Origin: a virus
Length of the DNA stretch: 24,731 nucleotides
Virus record (IMG/VR): IMGVR_UViG_3300022542_000121
Coordinates: 1 to 24,731 of that record
Reading direction: 5' to 3' (one strand)
Below the pieces are notes generated by a model. It had not been told where the DNA came from, ran no database searches, and was given only the letters and a program-made list of their open reading frames with translations. Both the position numbers and the translations under genes were made by a program. Positions 1 through 8,542 of this stretch are shown here, piece by piece; position 1 is the first letter of the stretch; each line of letters opens with the position of its first letter.

Positions 1-2561
1 ATTTTTGCAGCATCTAGAGCAATAACCTCTTTTTCATATTTACGTATTGCTGCTGCACCAGCATCAAACTTTTGTTCAAGGTTAGATGTAAAATCATCTT
101 CTTTCTTTTGTGTAAGCGCATCAGCTTGTTTTTTTAATGTTTCAATCCATCTTAGTGTATCAGCATCTAACTTGTTACCAGTTACACTTAAATATACTTG
201 TTCATTGCCTAGTTGTTTTATTTTTACACCTAATTCTTCTATACTATTTTTATAATCAGCAACAATTTTTGCTTTATCAAAACCTAATGTAGCGGTAATA
301 TCTCCCTTTAATTTTGCTGTATTTGCTTGTGCTGCACTAACTGTAGATTCAATAGCCGATGCTACACCTTCTATATGGGTCTTTGTATCGCTAAGTTTTT
401 TAGCTAAAAGGTCTGCTCTTAATATTTCTGCTTCGGCCTCAGAAATACCTCTTTTCTTATCCGCACCAATTGTTCTTAAAGCTATTCTTCTAGCCTCTTC
501 CTCAGAATCAATCTGTTTCATATCTTTAAGAAACTTATTTCTTATAGATGTAATTTTACCTGTTGTTTCTAACTCTTCTCTTATTCTATCAATATTATTT
601 TTTGTTGAAAAACCCTTAGCTCTTAGTTTAGCGTCAATATCTTTATTTATTACTTTCTGTACTGCAATCTGTTCATTACTCTTAATAGTGCTTTCCAGTT
701 CAGTAAATTGTTGAATATCAACAGCGCTACCAGACTCCTCGCTACTAAGTAATTTTTCAATCAAAAGATTTTTTTGAAGTACAGCATTTTGTTTTATTGT
801 TTGTATTGTTGCTCCACGTTGTATCTTCTCAATAAGTCGTAAAGTTATTTGCTGATTTTTAAAGATTTTATCTTTCTCACGCTCAGCTTGAAGCAATTTA
901 TCTGCTTCTTTCTGGGCTAATTGACCTTTAGAAATACCTTGTATAAATAATATTTTTTCTTGTAAAATATCATATTGTTTGGTTAAATTTTCTAAAGATT
1001 TTACAGCATAATCAACCACCAATTTTTTGATAAAACCACTAGAATCATCTATTGGATTGCTTTTTATCGTAGACCTAAGTTTAAAAATCTTATTTCTTAC
1101 TTTAGCAAATTCAGTTTCAGCCCTAAGTAATTCACTTCCTTCCGAAGACACAACAATGCCAGTAAAAATACCAGTAATAGTATTAGCTACATTTTTTGCC
1201 CAATCTGTATCTGATATATGAGATACCAAATTATCCCATGATGAAGAAAGCCTACCAAATGCAGCTTCAATCGTCTGTGTAGAATCAGGAAAACCTTGAA
1301 GTAATTCTTTTGTTCTACCAAATGCTTCTATCATAACTTCATTAGTTATCAAACCTTGAGACGATAATTCTTTAAGTGAAGATGTGCTTCTACCAAATAT
1401 ATCTCTCAAAGCAACGGTAAGTAAAGGTAGATTTTCTGTAACAGAACGATACTCATCACCCATCAACCTACCAGCAGACATTGCTTGCGTAATCTGAATT
1501 AATGCACCTGTCATTTCTTGGGTGCTAGTACCAGTAGCTCGTGCACTTTTGATAAGAGTACCTGACCACTCAGCCATAGTTTCAATACTAAATGCTCTGT
1601 TTGTTACGACTGCAAAACGAGTTATAATTTTATTTGCAGATTCCATCTTGACGCCAACTTCTTGAGTCATAGCAAAAAGCTTCTTGTATGCACCAGAATC
1701 GCCAGTTAAGAATTCAAGTTTTTGTTGTAATAATTGTACCGCTTCTGCTGTTTTTTCAAAATCAACAAATGCTCGTGCAACTCTAACAGCAGCATATAAA
1801 CCTAAAAGTATTCTTGAATATACACTAACTGCTCTTGCCCATTTTACCATTCTCTGTTGTGTAGATATTAGCTTATGGTTTTCATTGATAAGCATTTTTG
1901 TTTTAATTCTAGTTTCATTGAGCAATCTATTATATTGCTGTCTTGTTATTTTATTGTTTTTTAATAATAATATTAATTGTTTATCGGCAGCAGCAACCTT
2001 TTGTTTGATTGCGTATTCTTTATTGTGCTTCATCAAAGCATCATGGATAGCTTTTGTATTAGCTTTTTGTGCATCTGTAGCTTTCTTTTTGACAGCAGCA
2101 TTTTCTCTATACGCACGGGTAGATTTTCTTAAAATTTCTGCTTCTCTATTATAAATAGCATCAGCTTCTTTTTGAGTTTTTAAACCAGAGGCAGTAACAA
2201 TACGAAGCTCTTTTCTTACATTGATAAGTTTTCTTTCATTGCGAGCAGATTCATCATATTTTTGATTAAGCTTATCAGCAAGTGCAATATGACTTTTTTG
2301 CTCATCAGTCAATTTTGAGAAAGCTTTTCTCTGGTCGTGAATAAGAGTAATAGATTTTAATATTTGTTGGTTTGCTTTCTGACTAGAGTTTATATAACCT
2401 CTAAATACATTAGCACCACCACCCTGTGCGGTAGCTCTTGTTTCTTTCTGTAATTGTTTTAATGCTTTACTGGCAGCAGTAGACGTATCAGCAAACTTTC
2501 TCATTTGCTGAGTTGCTGATTCTGAGTCTAACTTTATTGTTGCGCCAAATTCAACTGCCAT
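1..2561 (-). CDS. Tail tape measure protein (partial, C-terminus outside window)
   Basis: The frame is open from the ATG at 2561 to the left edge, at least 853 residues, so the gene is cut by the window. Residues about 260-450 match the conserved tape-measure N-terminal domain (TIGR02675 type): stretches reading TGTSTQEMTGALIQITQAMS near residue 340 and EYRSVTENLPLL near 370, then an AFGR..SSWDNL segment. The N-terminal 230 residues and everything after about 480 are Lys/Gln/Glu-rich and helical, as expected for a protein that spans the tail lumen and sets tail length. A hydrophobic helix lies near residues 232-258. It starts just after the GT chaperone frame ends, the usual order in siphoviruses. 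The family call is firm; the total length is unknown. Confidence 0.93.
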   Translation of the reverse strand, partial: MAVEFGATIKLDSESATQQMRKFADTSTAASKALKQLQKETRATAQGGGANVFRGYINSSQKANQQILKSITLIHDQRKAFSKLTDEQKSHIALADKLNQKYDESARNERKLINVRKELRIVTASGLKTQKEADAIYNREAEILRKSTRAYRENAAVKKKATDAQKANTKAIHDALMKHNKEYAIKQKVAAADKQLILLLKNNKITRQQYNRLLNETRIKTKMLINENHKLISTQQRMVKWARAVSVYSRILLGLYAAVRVARAFVDFEKTAEAVQLLQQKLEFLTGDSGAYKKLFAMTQEVGVKMESANKIITRFAVVTNRAFSIETMAEWSGTLIKSARATGTSTQEMTGALIQITQAMSAGRLMGDEYRSVTENLPLLTVALRDIFGRSTSSLKELSSQGLITNEVMIEAFGRTKELLQGFPDSTQTIEAAFGRLSSSWDNLVSHISDTDWAKNVANTITGIFTGIVVSSEGSELLRAETEFAKVRNKIFKLRSTIKSNPIDDSSGFIKKLVVDYAVKSLENLTKQYDILQEKILFIQGISKGQLAQKEADKLLQAEREKDKIFKNQQITLRLIEKIQRGATIQTIKQNAVLQKNLLIEKLLSSEESGSAVDIQQFTELESTIKSNEQIAVQKVINKDIDAKLRAKGFSTKNNIDRIREELETTGKITSIRNKFLKDMKQIDSEEEARRIALRTIGADKKRGISEAEAEILRADLLAKKLSDTKTHIEGVASAIESTVSAAQANTAKLKGDITATLGFDKAKIVADYKNSIEELGVKIKQLGNEQVYLSVTGNKLDADTLRWIETLKKQADALTQKKEDDFTSNLEQKFDAGAAAIRKYEKEVIALDAAK

Positions 2562-2571
2562 TAAAATTATC

Positions 2572-3290
2572 CTAAGTTTTAACTTCTACGTCAATAGCAT
2601 TCTTTTTAGGTTTGTCTTTATTTATTCTATGCTCTGCATAAGCATCACTCATTGCATAAATTATCATAACAAACTCATTAAAAGAACCTATAAGACCAAT
2701 ATTTTCCTCATAACATTTAAGCTCTGAGAGTGGTATTAAACCATTCTCATTGCCTGAATGTGATAAGATTCCGTAAGCATTCATAAACCAGTTATTAGCA
2801 TAATCAATATCTGGTATATGGTTTAAAGGTGTATCCTCTCCTTTTAAACTCTTGTAATGCTTAATATTTTCGCCATGTTCCAGATTCCATTCTAGTAGGC
2901 GAATTATTTTACTTTTAAAGCCTCATCAGTTGACGTTAAGTAATTATCAATATTTTCACTGAACTTGATAATTTCGTCATAAACATCTGTATCATCAGTA
3001 AGTAACTCTTTAGCATTCTTATGAGAATACTCATGTTCTTTACCGGTTACATCTTTAAATACAGTCCAACCAACAAGAATTGTCTGAGATACGCATTCAA
3101 TCATAAGTTCATTTGATTGTGCTTCGCTCATGCGACCACTATCAAATTCTTCTTTAAAAGGTTTCATCAATTCGCGAAACAACTTTTTAAACTTAGTGTT
3201 TCCTGAACGTGCAACAGTTAATTTGTTACCACGATAAATAAATTCAGAACCTTCTGTTTCTGTATTTCCATTAATTGGAGTAAGTTTCAT
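2572..3290 (-). CDS. Tail assembly chaperone, -1 frameshift fusion (lambda gpGT-like)
   Basis: A second frame with no good start of its own continues from the end of the 128-aa chaperone to a TAG at 2572-2574. It begins immediately at the slippery heptamer T TTA AAA (2913-2919 on the complement). Slipping back one base after residue 126 gives a 239-residue fusion, 126 residues from the first frame and 113 from the second. The T part reads SKIIRLLEWNLEHGENIKHY at the junction. A 70-codon stretch beginning with an internal ATG at 2784 is only the 3' part of this frame and has no convincing ribosome site. In lambda-like tails the GT form recruits the tail tube protein to the tape measure. The tape measure gene starts 10 bases downstream. 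Confidence 0.85.
2904..3290 (-). CDS. Tail assembly chaperone, short form (lambda gpG-like)
   Basis: A 128-residue protein between the tail tube and tape measure genes, the place of lambda G. It is the product made when ribosomes do not shift frame. It has a charged helical body (FKKLFRELMKPFKEEF, residues about 33-48) and an IILVGWTVFKDVTG-like central part typical of tail assembly chaperones, which coat the tape measure during tail assembly. An AGGA ribosome site (3299-3302 on the complement) lies eight bases before the ATG. The last codons form a perfect slippery site, described separately. The role rests on position, size and the frameshift arrangement more than on sequence recognition. 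Confidence 0.85.
   Translation of the reverse strand: MKLTPINGNTETEGSEFIYRGNKLTVARSGNTKFKKLFRELMKPFKEEFDSGRMSEAQSNELMIECVSQTILVGWTVFKDVTGKEHEYSHKNAKELLTDDTDVYDEIIKFSENIDNYLTSTDEALKVK
2913..2919 (-). promoter_or_regulatory. Programmed -1 ribosomal frameshift site, T TTA AAA
   Basis: Read on the complement in the zero frame, the codons are GCT TTA AAA GTA AAA TAA. T TTA AAA fits the X XXY YYZ rule exactly: both tRNAs can re-pair after slipping back one base. The zero-frame stop follows two codons later, and the -1 frame then stays open for 113 codons. I did not find an obvious strong downstream stem, which some tail chaperone sites also lack. Confidence 0.82.
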
Positions 3291-3324
3291 TTTAATATTC
3301 CTGTGTTTAAATATATGCCTGTGT

Positions 3325-3375
3325 TAAAAAATAATAAGAAGCGAGACCCCAAACACAGGCATAAGAGGCCTCGCT
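3325..3375 (-). terminator. Intrinsic terminator after the tail tube gene
   Basis: On the complement an 11-bp stem (3365-3375 with 3340-3350, two G-U pairs) closes a 14-base loop and is followed by a T-rich run (3326-3339). It lies between the tail tube stop and the chaperone start, where partial termination would lower chaperone and tape measure expression relative to the abundant tube protein. A smaller hairpin (GGCAAT/ATTGCC, 3383-3396) lies just upstream. The loop is complementary to sequences downstream; see findings. Confidence 0.75.
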
Positions 3376-3407
3376 AATCTAAGGCAATAAATTGCCAAAG
3401 TTGTTGA

Positions 3408-4577
3408 TTAAACGTCTATACGAGTTAATTTAATCATGTAGTTGTTTACAGCATCACGCAATGCTTTGAATGAACCAGATTGCATTAAGAATGCATCTTT
3501 ACCGGGGATAGGTGTATCAAGAGATTCAAATTTGCATTTTGGCATATCAACGCCAATAGTGTTACCTAAACCATCTTTAAGGATGATAGTAACGCTGAAA
3601 TCTTCTGCATTCACAAATTTATTATACAAATCAAGATTCGCAAAATAAACTTCTGTGTTACCAGTAACCATCAAGCTATAAGGAGAAAGGTCACAAGCAC
3701 CAAGCACACCGATTGCTTTTGCTGCATTAATCTGATTATCAATAGTAAGGTCTAGGCTTGCAAAAGAACAAGTTCCTAAAGTCACACCACCAATACGGAT
3801 AACACCAATGCTACTTACTGAATTCAAAATTGAATAAGCAGGTACAGCAATATCAGAATTTTCGCCAGTTAATACAGATGTACGAGTTTCTTCTGTTAGA
3901 CCAACGATACCAAATGTGCCACTTAAAATAGAACCAGTAGCAAATTTAAGATTCATCGTATTGATTGCACAACCACGGTAATACCAGTAGTAAGGAGTTC
4001 CAGCATTATCTGCTTTCTTACGGATTGTATAACCTTCAATTGGAGATGCACCATTGACCTGAATTTCAGTAGCAGTAGCAACCAAATCAGTAAGAGCCGC
4101 TGTAGCACCAGTTGCAGGATATATAGTGACAGCATTTGTACCAGCTGCGATACAAGTGTATTCACCATCAATTGTAGGGTCAGTAGCAGAGGTTAACCGG
4201 AATACATCACCAGTTAAAATAATTGCTTCAAGACCAGCTTTACCAATAATAGTATTATCACCAGTACCATCATTTGTAACTAATGTTTCACTTATTGTAC
4301 GAGGTGCTGCCGCATTCATAAGTACAGAGTTCATAAAATCTTTATAAGGAGCATAAGAAAGCTCAAAGTTTACGTCACCTGCAATATCGCCATCAACAAC
4401 AATCAAATCATCTGTCTGACGATCTTCACGAATCACATCAGATACAGCAGTTGAAATGTTGTTTACTGGACTTCCGCCTGTTGTTGGCAATAGAGTAAAT
4501 GTTGGCGTAGCATCTGTTACACCAAACACTGTTTCTTTGTCATAAGCTAGGCTCGTTAAATTGCTACTTGCTACCAT
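3408..4577 (-). CDS. Major tail tube protein
   Basis: A 389-residue protein, long for a tube protein. The N-terminus (SNLTSLAYDKETVFGVTDAT, then IREDRQTDDLIVVDGDIAGD and FELSYAPYKDFM at residues about 48-81) follows the pattern of the Phage_tube_2 tail tube family as I remember it. Residues about 100-175 look like an inserted beta-rich domain rich in Thr/Ala/Gly, perhaps an Ig-like surface domain. The C-terminal half returns to tube-like strands. The tube is the helical stack of rings that DNA passes through. It lies downstream of the terminator protein and upstream of the chaperones, the normal tail order, and a terminator follows. Fairly confident from sequence and position together. Confidence 0.88.
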   Translation of the reverse strand: MVASSNLTSLAYDKETVFGVTDATPTFTLLPTTGGSPVNNISTAVSDVIREDRQTDDLIVVDGDIAGDVNFELSYAPYKDFMNSVLMNAAAPRTISETLVTNDGTGDNTIIGKAGLEAIILTGDVFRLTSATDPTIDGEYTCIAAGTNAVTIYPATGATAALTDLVATATEIQVNGASPIEGYTIRKKADNAGTPYYWYYRGCAINTMNLKFATGSILSGTFGIVGLTEETRTSVLTGENSDIAVPAYSILNSVSSIGVIRIGGVTLGTCSFASLDLTIDNQINAAKAIGVLGACDLSPYSLMVTGNTEVYFANLDLYNKFVNAEDFSVTIILKDGLGNTIGVDMPKCKFESLDTPIPGKDAFLMQSGSFKALRDAVNNYMIKLTRIDV

Positions 4578-4647
4578 GATTTTTCTCCTAAGTTAAGAGT
4601 AAAATTAAGTTCAAAAAGCATGGTTACATTTTGAACGGCCATAATCA

Positions 4648-5052
4648 TCATTCTTCGTCAGATACATAAGGTACATCAACAATGAGGCCAAACCAACCAT
4701 CGTCTAATACATCATTTTTCCTTGTCATCGAAGCCTTGGTGAATAAGTTATTTTGATTTAAATTATCCATAAGACCACGAATTTGGTCAGCATAAGCATA
4801 AGCCTGTGAACTGCCAATGTTTTGTTTAATATAAATCTTTACTGCTAGTACACCTGTGTGCCTGATTCTTTTTGTGATTGCTGAACCTATACAAACGTTG
4901 TTTGAAGTATAGTTAATAAGCATTACTGAGATAAAAGCATTCAAACCCTTATCGTTAAACTTAACATTCTCAAATTTTATTGGAGTGGTTGAAGCCCACC
5001 CGTTAATAAGTGCAACCTCTAACAATTCTCTTGTTTTATCTAAGCTAGGCAT
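4648..5052 (-). CDS. Tail terminator protein (gpU-like)
   Basis: A 134-residue protein directly before the tail tube gene. It begins with a helix (LDKTRELLEVALINGW) and then alternating strands with a VKIYIKQNIGSSQAYAYADQ segment near residues 72-91. This resembles the DUF4128 / phage tail terminator-like family, which caps the finished tail tube and joins it to the head connector. It overlaps the upstream gene by eight bases, so translation is probably coupled. Judged from fold pattern, length and gene order; no catalytic motif is expected. Confidence 0.72.
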   Translation of the reverse strand: MPSLDKTRELLEVALINGWASTTPIKFENVKFNDKGLNAFISVMLINYTSNNVCIGSAITKRIRHTGVLAVKIYIKQNIGSSQAYAYADQIRGLMDNLNQNNLFTKASMTRKNDVLDDGWFGLIVDVPYVSDEE

Positions 5053-5416
5053 TCTTAGTCATTTCCATAGCGGCTTGTATAAAGTTTTGATTATGTTGAT
5101 TTCCGCCTTCACCATTATTTACAATAACGATATAAGGGCTATTGTTATATAATGTAAAAGTTTTCCAATCTCTCTCATATTGAGAAAAATCAGGTGTTTC
5201 TGGCTCTATAGCATCTAAACCATTATTTTCTATTACAAATCTACCTGCGCCTTTGCCAGCTTTAACGAACCAATTAGCTTTTAAAGTTCCAGTCTTTTCC
5301 GGAGTAGTTTCCATAAGGTTATCAAAAAGCTCTTCAATGATTCTGCGTTTTCTTTTACCAAACGCTTCTATCATAATATCGCCAACTTCTTCTAAGCTAC
5401 TAGCTCTGAAACCCAT
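5045..5416 (-). CDS. HK97 gp10-like neck / tail completion protein
   Basis: A 123-residue protein with the HK97 gp10 / tail-completion pattern: an N-terminal amphipathic helix rich in Lys/Arg (FGKRKRRIIEELFDNLMETT, about residues 19-38), then the PEKTGTLKANW element common to this family, and later a LYNNSPYIVIVNNGEGG stretch near residues 88-104. Members sit at the head-tail interface. It shares one base with the upstream gene and overlaps the downstream tail terminator gene by eight bases. The KTG.LK.NW and N.aPYi.i.n.G motifs make this one of the safer connector calls. Confidence 0.8.
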   Translation of the reverse strand: MGFRASSLEEVGDIMIEAFGKRKRRIIEELFDNLMETTPEKTGTLKANWFVKAGKGAGRFVIENNGLDAIEPETPDFSQYERDWKTFTLYNNSPYIVIVNNGEGGNQHNQNFIQAAMEMTKNA

Positions 5417-5790
5417 TAGATTTTCCTACATTTTAATTTATGTGTTGCACCAACTGCATCAATTCCTACTTTTCCTATTTCATAATCAGTATTCCTAACT
5501 GTTGCTTTCATGCCGGGTTTAAACTCTGGTACAGTTTTATCACTATCTAAAACAAGCAGTTTTACAAAATCTGTTGATGTATCTTCACCATCTTTATTCT
5601 CTTCATGGTCTCCGATAACTATACAATTCATTGTATAAACATTTGGAACTGATGTAGCTCCGCCACCAACCAAAGGGTCATATGTTGTGCTTGAAACTTC
5701 TTCCGTGATAACAAGAACAGCTACTGCGTCAGCAAGGTCATCGAGCATAGCCTCTTTTAAGTCATCTTGTATATCTTGATAGATTCCCAT
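5416..5790 (-). CDS. Probable head closure / stopper protein
   Basis: A 124-residue protein between the adaptor-like and gp10-like genes, the slot of SPP1 gp16-type head closure proteins. It starts with an acidic helix (QDIQDDLKEAMLDDLADAVA). Strands follow, with a PEFKPGMKATVRNTDYEIGK segment near residues 90-109 that resembles the part of closure proteins describing a position-dependent parameter. No residues identify it definitively. The call is mainly from position and size; a decoration or minor tail role is possible. Confidence 0.55.
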   Translation of the reverse strand: MGIYQDIQDDLKEAMLDDLADAVAVLVITEEVSSTTYDPLVGGGATSVPNVYTMNCIVIGDHEENKDGEDTSTDFVKLLVLDSDKTVPEFKPGMKATVRNTDYEIGKVGIDAVGATHKLKCRKI

Positions 5791-5791
5791 T

Positions 5792-6199
5792 CTATACTCT
5801 TACCAGACTTCCCTTAGAGTGATTACAGACTGTTTTAAGTATTGCTATAACCTTGCTCAATGAATTTGGTCTATCCTTACTAGCATAGCCAAAATCCTTC
5901 TCAACAAGCACACCATCTGCATCGACCTTTTTAGATTTTAATCCTTTTTGGTTATCGAAGAATAAATCGCCTTGAATAAAATAATCATATGCGAGTAATG
6001 AATTTGCATATTTTACTTCATCATCAATTGCGTCATAATCTACAACACAATCAAAATTTGCATCAATAAAATATCTACCCCATAACAACGCATCATCTTT
6101 GACTTCACTATCTAGGTCAAGCCAATCCTCATGCAGCGCTAAATATCCATCTGCTTCTAAATCTGTTGCATATGCTTGTGTGGGGGTAGCTGTAGCCAT
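5792..6199 (-). CDS. Head-tail adaptor, annotated elsewhere as DnaT-like protein
   Basis: A 135-residue acidic protein. Phage proteins of this kind (a small helical protein with ADGYLALHEDWLDLDSEV near residues 16-33, then LLWGRYFIDANFD) are often labelled DnaT-like ssDNA-binding in databases, but their place right before the closure and gp10 genes fits a head-tail adaptor (HK97 gp6 class) that docks under the portal. The ATG overlaps the stop of the upstream gene as TAATG. The adaptor reading is inference from position; the DnaT-like label is from memory of the family. Confidence 0.6.
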   Translation of the reverse strand: MATATPTQAYATDLEADGYLALHEDWLDLDSEVKDDALLWGRYFIDANFDCVVDYDAIDDEVKYANSLLAYDYFIQGDLFFDNQKGLKSKKVDADGVLVEKDFGYASKDRPNSLSKVIAILKTVCNHSKGSLVRV

Positions 6200-6516
6200 T
6201 ATAAATTCTCGTAAACTTTAAATTTATCAATATCAGTAGACCAAGTTCCTGTTGGTAAAATAACTCTACCTTGAATCTTCCAATTTCCTTTTATATCCAG
6301 TTCGCTTGCAAGTGTTATAACATATCGCATTTTTCCATCAGCGCCAGTTCCTGAAAGAACTGCTGTGTTTACAACTTTAGTTTTAGCTTCATCAGGTTTA
6401 ACAAAGATTATCTCCATTAGCGTTGCTTCACCTATAGGAACAATAGCTTCACCATCCAGTAACGTTACTTCAAATACCGTTCCAATGTCACCTATATGTA
6501 TTTCTTCTGCCGCCAT
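6199..6516 (-). CDS. Small beta-rich virion-associated protein, function unknown
   Basis: A 105-residue protein. It opens with HIGDIGTVFEVTLLDG and continues with regular strands ending in WKIQGRVILPTGTWSTDIDK, a pattern like the small Ig-like or baseplate-upper-protein N-domain proteins of tailed phages (BppU_N type). It sits between the repeat protein and the adaptor and is coupled to the adaptor by a TAATG overlap, so it is probably part of the virion. I would not assign a specific role. Confidence 0.5.
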   Translation of the reverse strand: MAAEEIHIGDIGTVFEVTLLDGEAIVPIGEATLMEIIFVKPDEAKTKVVNTAVLSGTGADGKMRYVITLASELDIKGNWKIQGRVILPTGTWSTDIDKFKVYENL

Positions 6517-6574
6517 TATAATTCTCTTTATAATTCAGTTTTATGTTTATAATCAATGACTTAGGTGCTAAACA

Positions 6575-8542
6575 TCAAAGTTCTAATAGCTTTGTTACCA
6601 TTCTATCAAAATATAGTGTTTTGTCAACGCCTAAATCGCTATATAGCGTAAATTCGCTTGTTTGGTTTATATATAAATCAAACTCTATAAAATCAGTATG
6701 CGGTAAACTTACATATGTTAATGTTGCATCTAAACCTATCAAGCCAAATATGCCTGATTCAGCTATTATTGATTCTGATACACCAATTAAAATTGCATCA
6801 AATCCAGTTAGCGTATATGAGCCTAAATCTGCTGTTAAGTTTCTAGTTGCAGTAATATTTGCTGAAAAACCTATTTCAACATAGACGCCTGATTCAGAGT
6901 TTAATTTGTGGTTTGATAAAAGATTTAAACTAGCGCCTGTATAAGCTATGCTATCTGATTCAGCAATTAATATCTTAGGAGATAATAAGTTCGCTACTGA
7001 GCCTGAATAATTAAATATTCCAACTTCTGCCGCTAAAACAATTTCTGCACCAATTAATGTAACTTCATATCCTGTTAATATATAGTTACCTGATGCAGCA
7101 CTAATAAGTTTAGTAGATAAAGTTATTGCAACAAAACCAGTTTCTTCATATAAACCAGAATCGGATGTTACACCACGTTTTGCTAATAAATTGGCATCAA
7201 TACCGGTAAGATTAAAAACTCCTGCATCAGCCGCAATAGTTGGTGCTGCACCTATCAGATTTGCATCTGCACCTATTAATGCATATATACCTGATTCAGA
7301 ATTAAGTGTTTTATTAGATAAAGCATTTATATCAGAGCCGGTTTCTGTAAATACACCTATTTCTGCTAATAATGATTTTTCTAATTTAAGAAAAACGTCA
7401 GAACCAATTTCGTTAAATGTACCAGAATCAGATGTTAAAATTTTATCTAATAAAAGATTTATATCTATACCAGTTTCAGAAAAAGTGGCTGATTCTGCAT
7501 TTACTTTTTTATCTAAAAGTAGGTTTATAGGTGAACCAGATTCGGTATACGTTCCACCATCTGCTGTTAATACTTCACCACCACTTACAAATTCATAGCA
7601 TCCTATTGATGGAGGGTTTTCCCATGCAACTCCATCTAAATCAGCAGAAACATAGTTAGTGTCGCCGCTAATATTAGTGCCACCGCCATTTAGGTTTGAG
7701 CCTGATTTAATATGTAAATCTTCACTACCTGCTGTTACATTTTCAAAATTAACAGTAGAAAATGCGACGTTATCAAGTGCTGTACTTGAACCTGTTGCAT
7801 CACTTGCGGCACAAGTAACATAATTAGTTTGTACATTAGCACCATAACCACCATTAGTAGAACCGTTGTCATGTGCATAACAATTTTTGGCAGTTAAATA
7901 GTTAGCATTGAGTGTTCCAATTGCTTCAATTGTGCCGGAGTTTACAATGGTTGCATGTCTTAATACTGTACCATTAGGTGCTGATGTATTGTAAGTAGAA
8001 TAAAACCCATACTGACCAAGACAATCTTCTATTAAAATATTATCATAATAAGCAACACCACCAGCGTGCATTACGCCTTCACGAGGTCCGCCCATAATAT
8101 GGAGGTTAGTAAATCTTATATCTGAAATGGAACCGCCACCAGCATCAACACGAAGAACTGAATCACCGTTTGAGGTGTTGGCATTAGCAGAAAGATGCTC
8201 TAATATCAGTCCATCTTCACGGTAATAATCCTCATTCATTATGAACAACTTAGACCAGTCGTTCACACCTCTTAACTGATAAGAATTACCACTTGTGACT
8301 GTTATATAATTGCTTGCGCCAGTCGTCCAACCTGACATTGTGAGTTTAGTAGTATCATCTGTACCACCATCGCCATCACAATATAAGATATGGATATCAC
8401 CATCAGTAACTAGGTTAGTAGCCTCTGATGTATTCCAACTTGCACGTGTAGGGTATGCTCTAGTAGCACCCGTCTTGACATTAGCTGTACCGTCACCACC
8501 AGCAGTAGAACCTGTATTTACATACCGATTAACGTTAGCCAA
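6575..8542 (-). CDS. Beta-helix virion protein with thirteen 22-residue repeats
   Basis: A 655-residue protein with three parts. Residues 1-320 look like a right-handed beta-helix of the pectate-lyase type (Asn/Gly/Thr-rich rungs, TAGGDGTANVKTGATRAYPT near the start, ending PPSIGCYEF, an equivalent of the DIGAYE motif that closes such domains). Residues 324-611 are thirteen tandem units of 22-23 residues with consensus A-x-S/A-G-x-F/Y-x-x-T-G-x-D-A-x-L. Residues 612-655 are a distinct C-terminal strand region. The start is a TTG: a stop lies two codons upstream in frame, and the conserved N-terminus needs this start. It overlaps the upstream gene by eight bases. It is probably a surface appendage binding sugars; no catalytic residues can be named. 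Confidence 0.7.
   Translation of the reverse strand: MANVNRYVNTGSTAGGDGTANVKTGATRAYPTRASWNTSEATNLVTDGDIHILYCDGDGGTDDTTKLTMSGWTTGASNYITVTSGNSYQLRGVNDWSKLFIMNEDYYREDGLILEHLSANANTSNGDSVLRVDAGGGSISDIRFTNLHIMGGPREGVMHAGGVAYYDNILIEDCLGQYGFYSTYNTSAPNGTVLRHATIVNSGTIEAIGTLNANYLTAKNCYAHDNGSTNGGYGANVQTNYVTCAASDATGSSTALDNVAFSTVNFENVTAGSEDLHIKSGSNLNGGGTNISGDTNYVSADLDGVAWENPPSIGCYEFVSGGEVLTADGGTYTESGSPINLLLDKKVNAESATFSETGIDINLLLDKILTSDSGTFNEIGSDVFLKLEKSLLAEIGVFTETGSDINALSNKTLNSESGIYALIGADANLIGAAPTIAADAGVFNLTGIDANLLAKRGVTSDSGLYEETGFVAITLSTKLISAASGNYILTGYEVTLIGAEIVLAAEVGIFNYSGSVANLLSPKILIAESDSIAYTGASLNLLSNHKLNSESGVYVEIGFSANITATRNLTADLGSYTLTGFDAILIGVSESIIAESGIFGLIGLDATLTYVSLPHTDFIEFDLYINQTSEFTLYSDLGVDKTLYFDRMVTKLLEL

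Noticed and set aside
1684-2154. 156-codon rightward frame with hydrophobic product
   Set aside because: Antisense of the tape measure's helical N-terminus; Lys/Gln codons read backwards give Leu/Phe. No start signals.
7191-7598. Long rightward frame opposite the 22-residue repeats
   Set aside because: It is the antisense of a regular protein repeat, has no ribosome site and lies inside the leftward operon.
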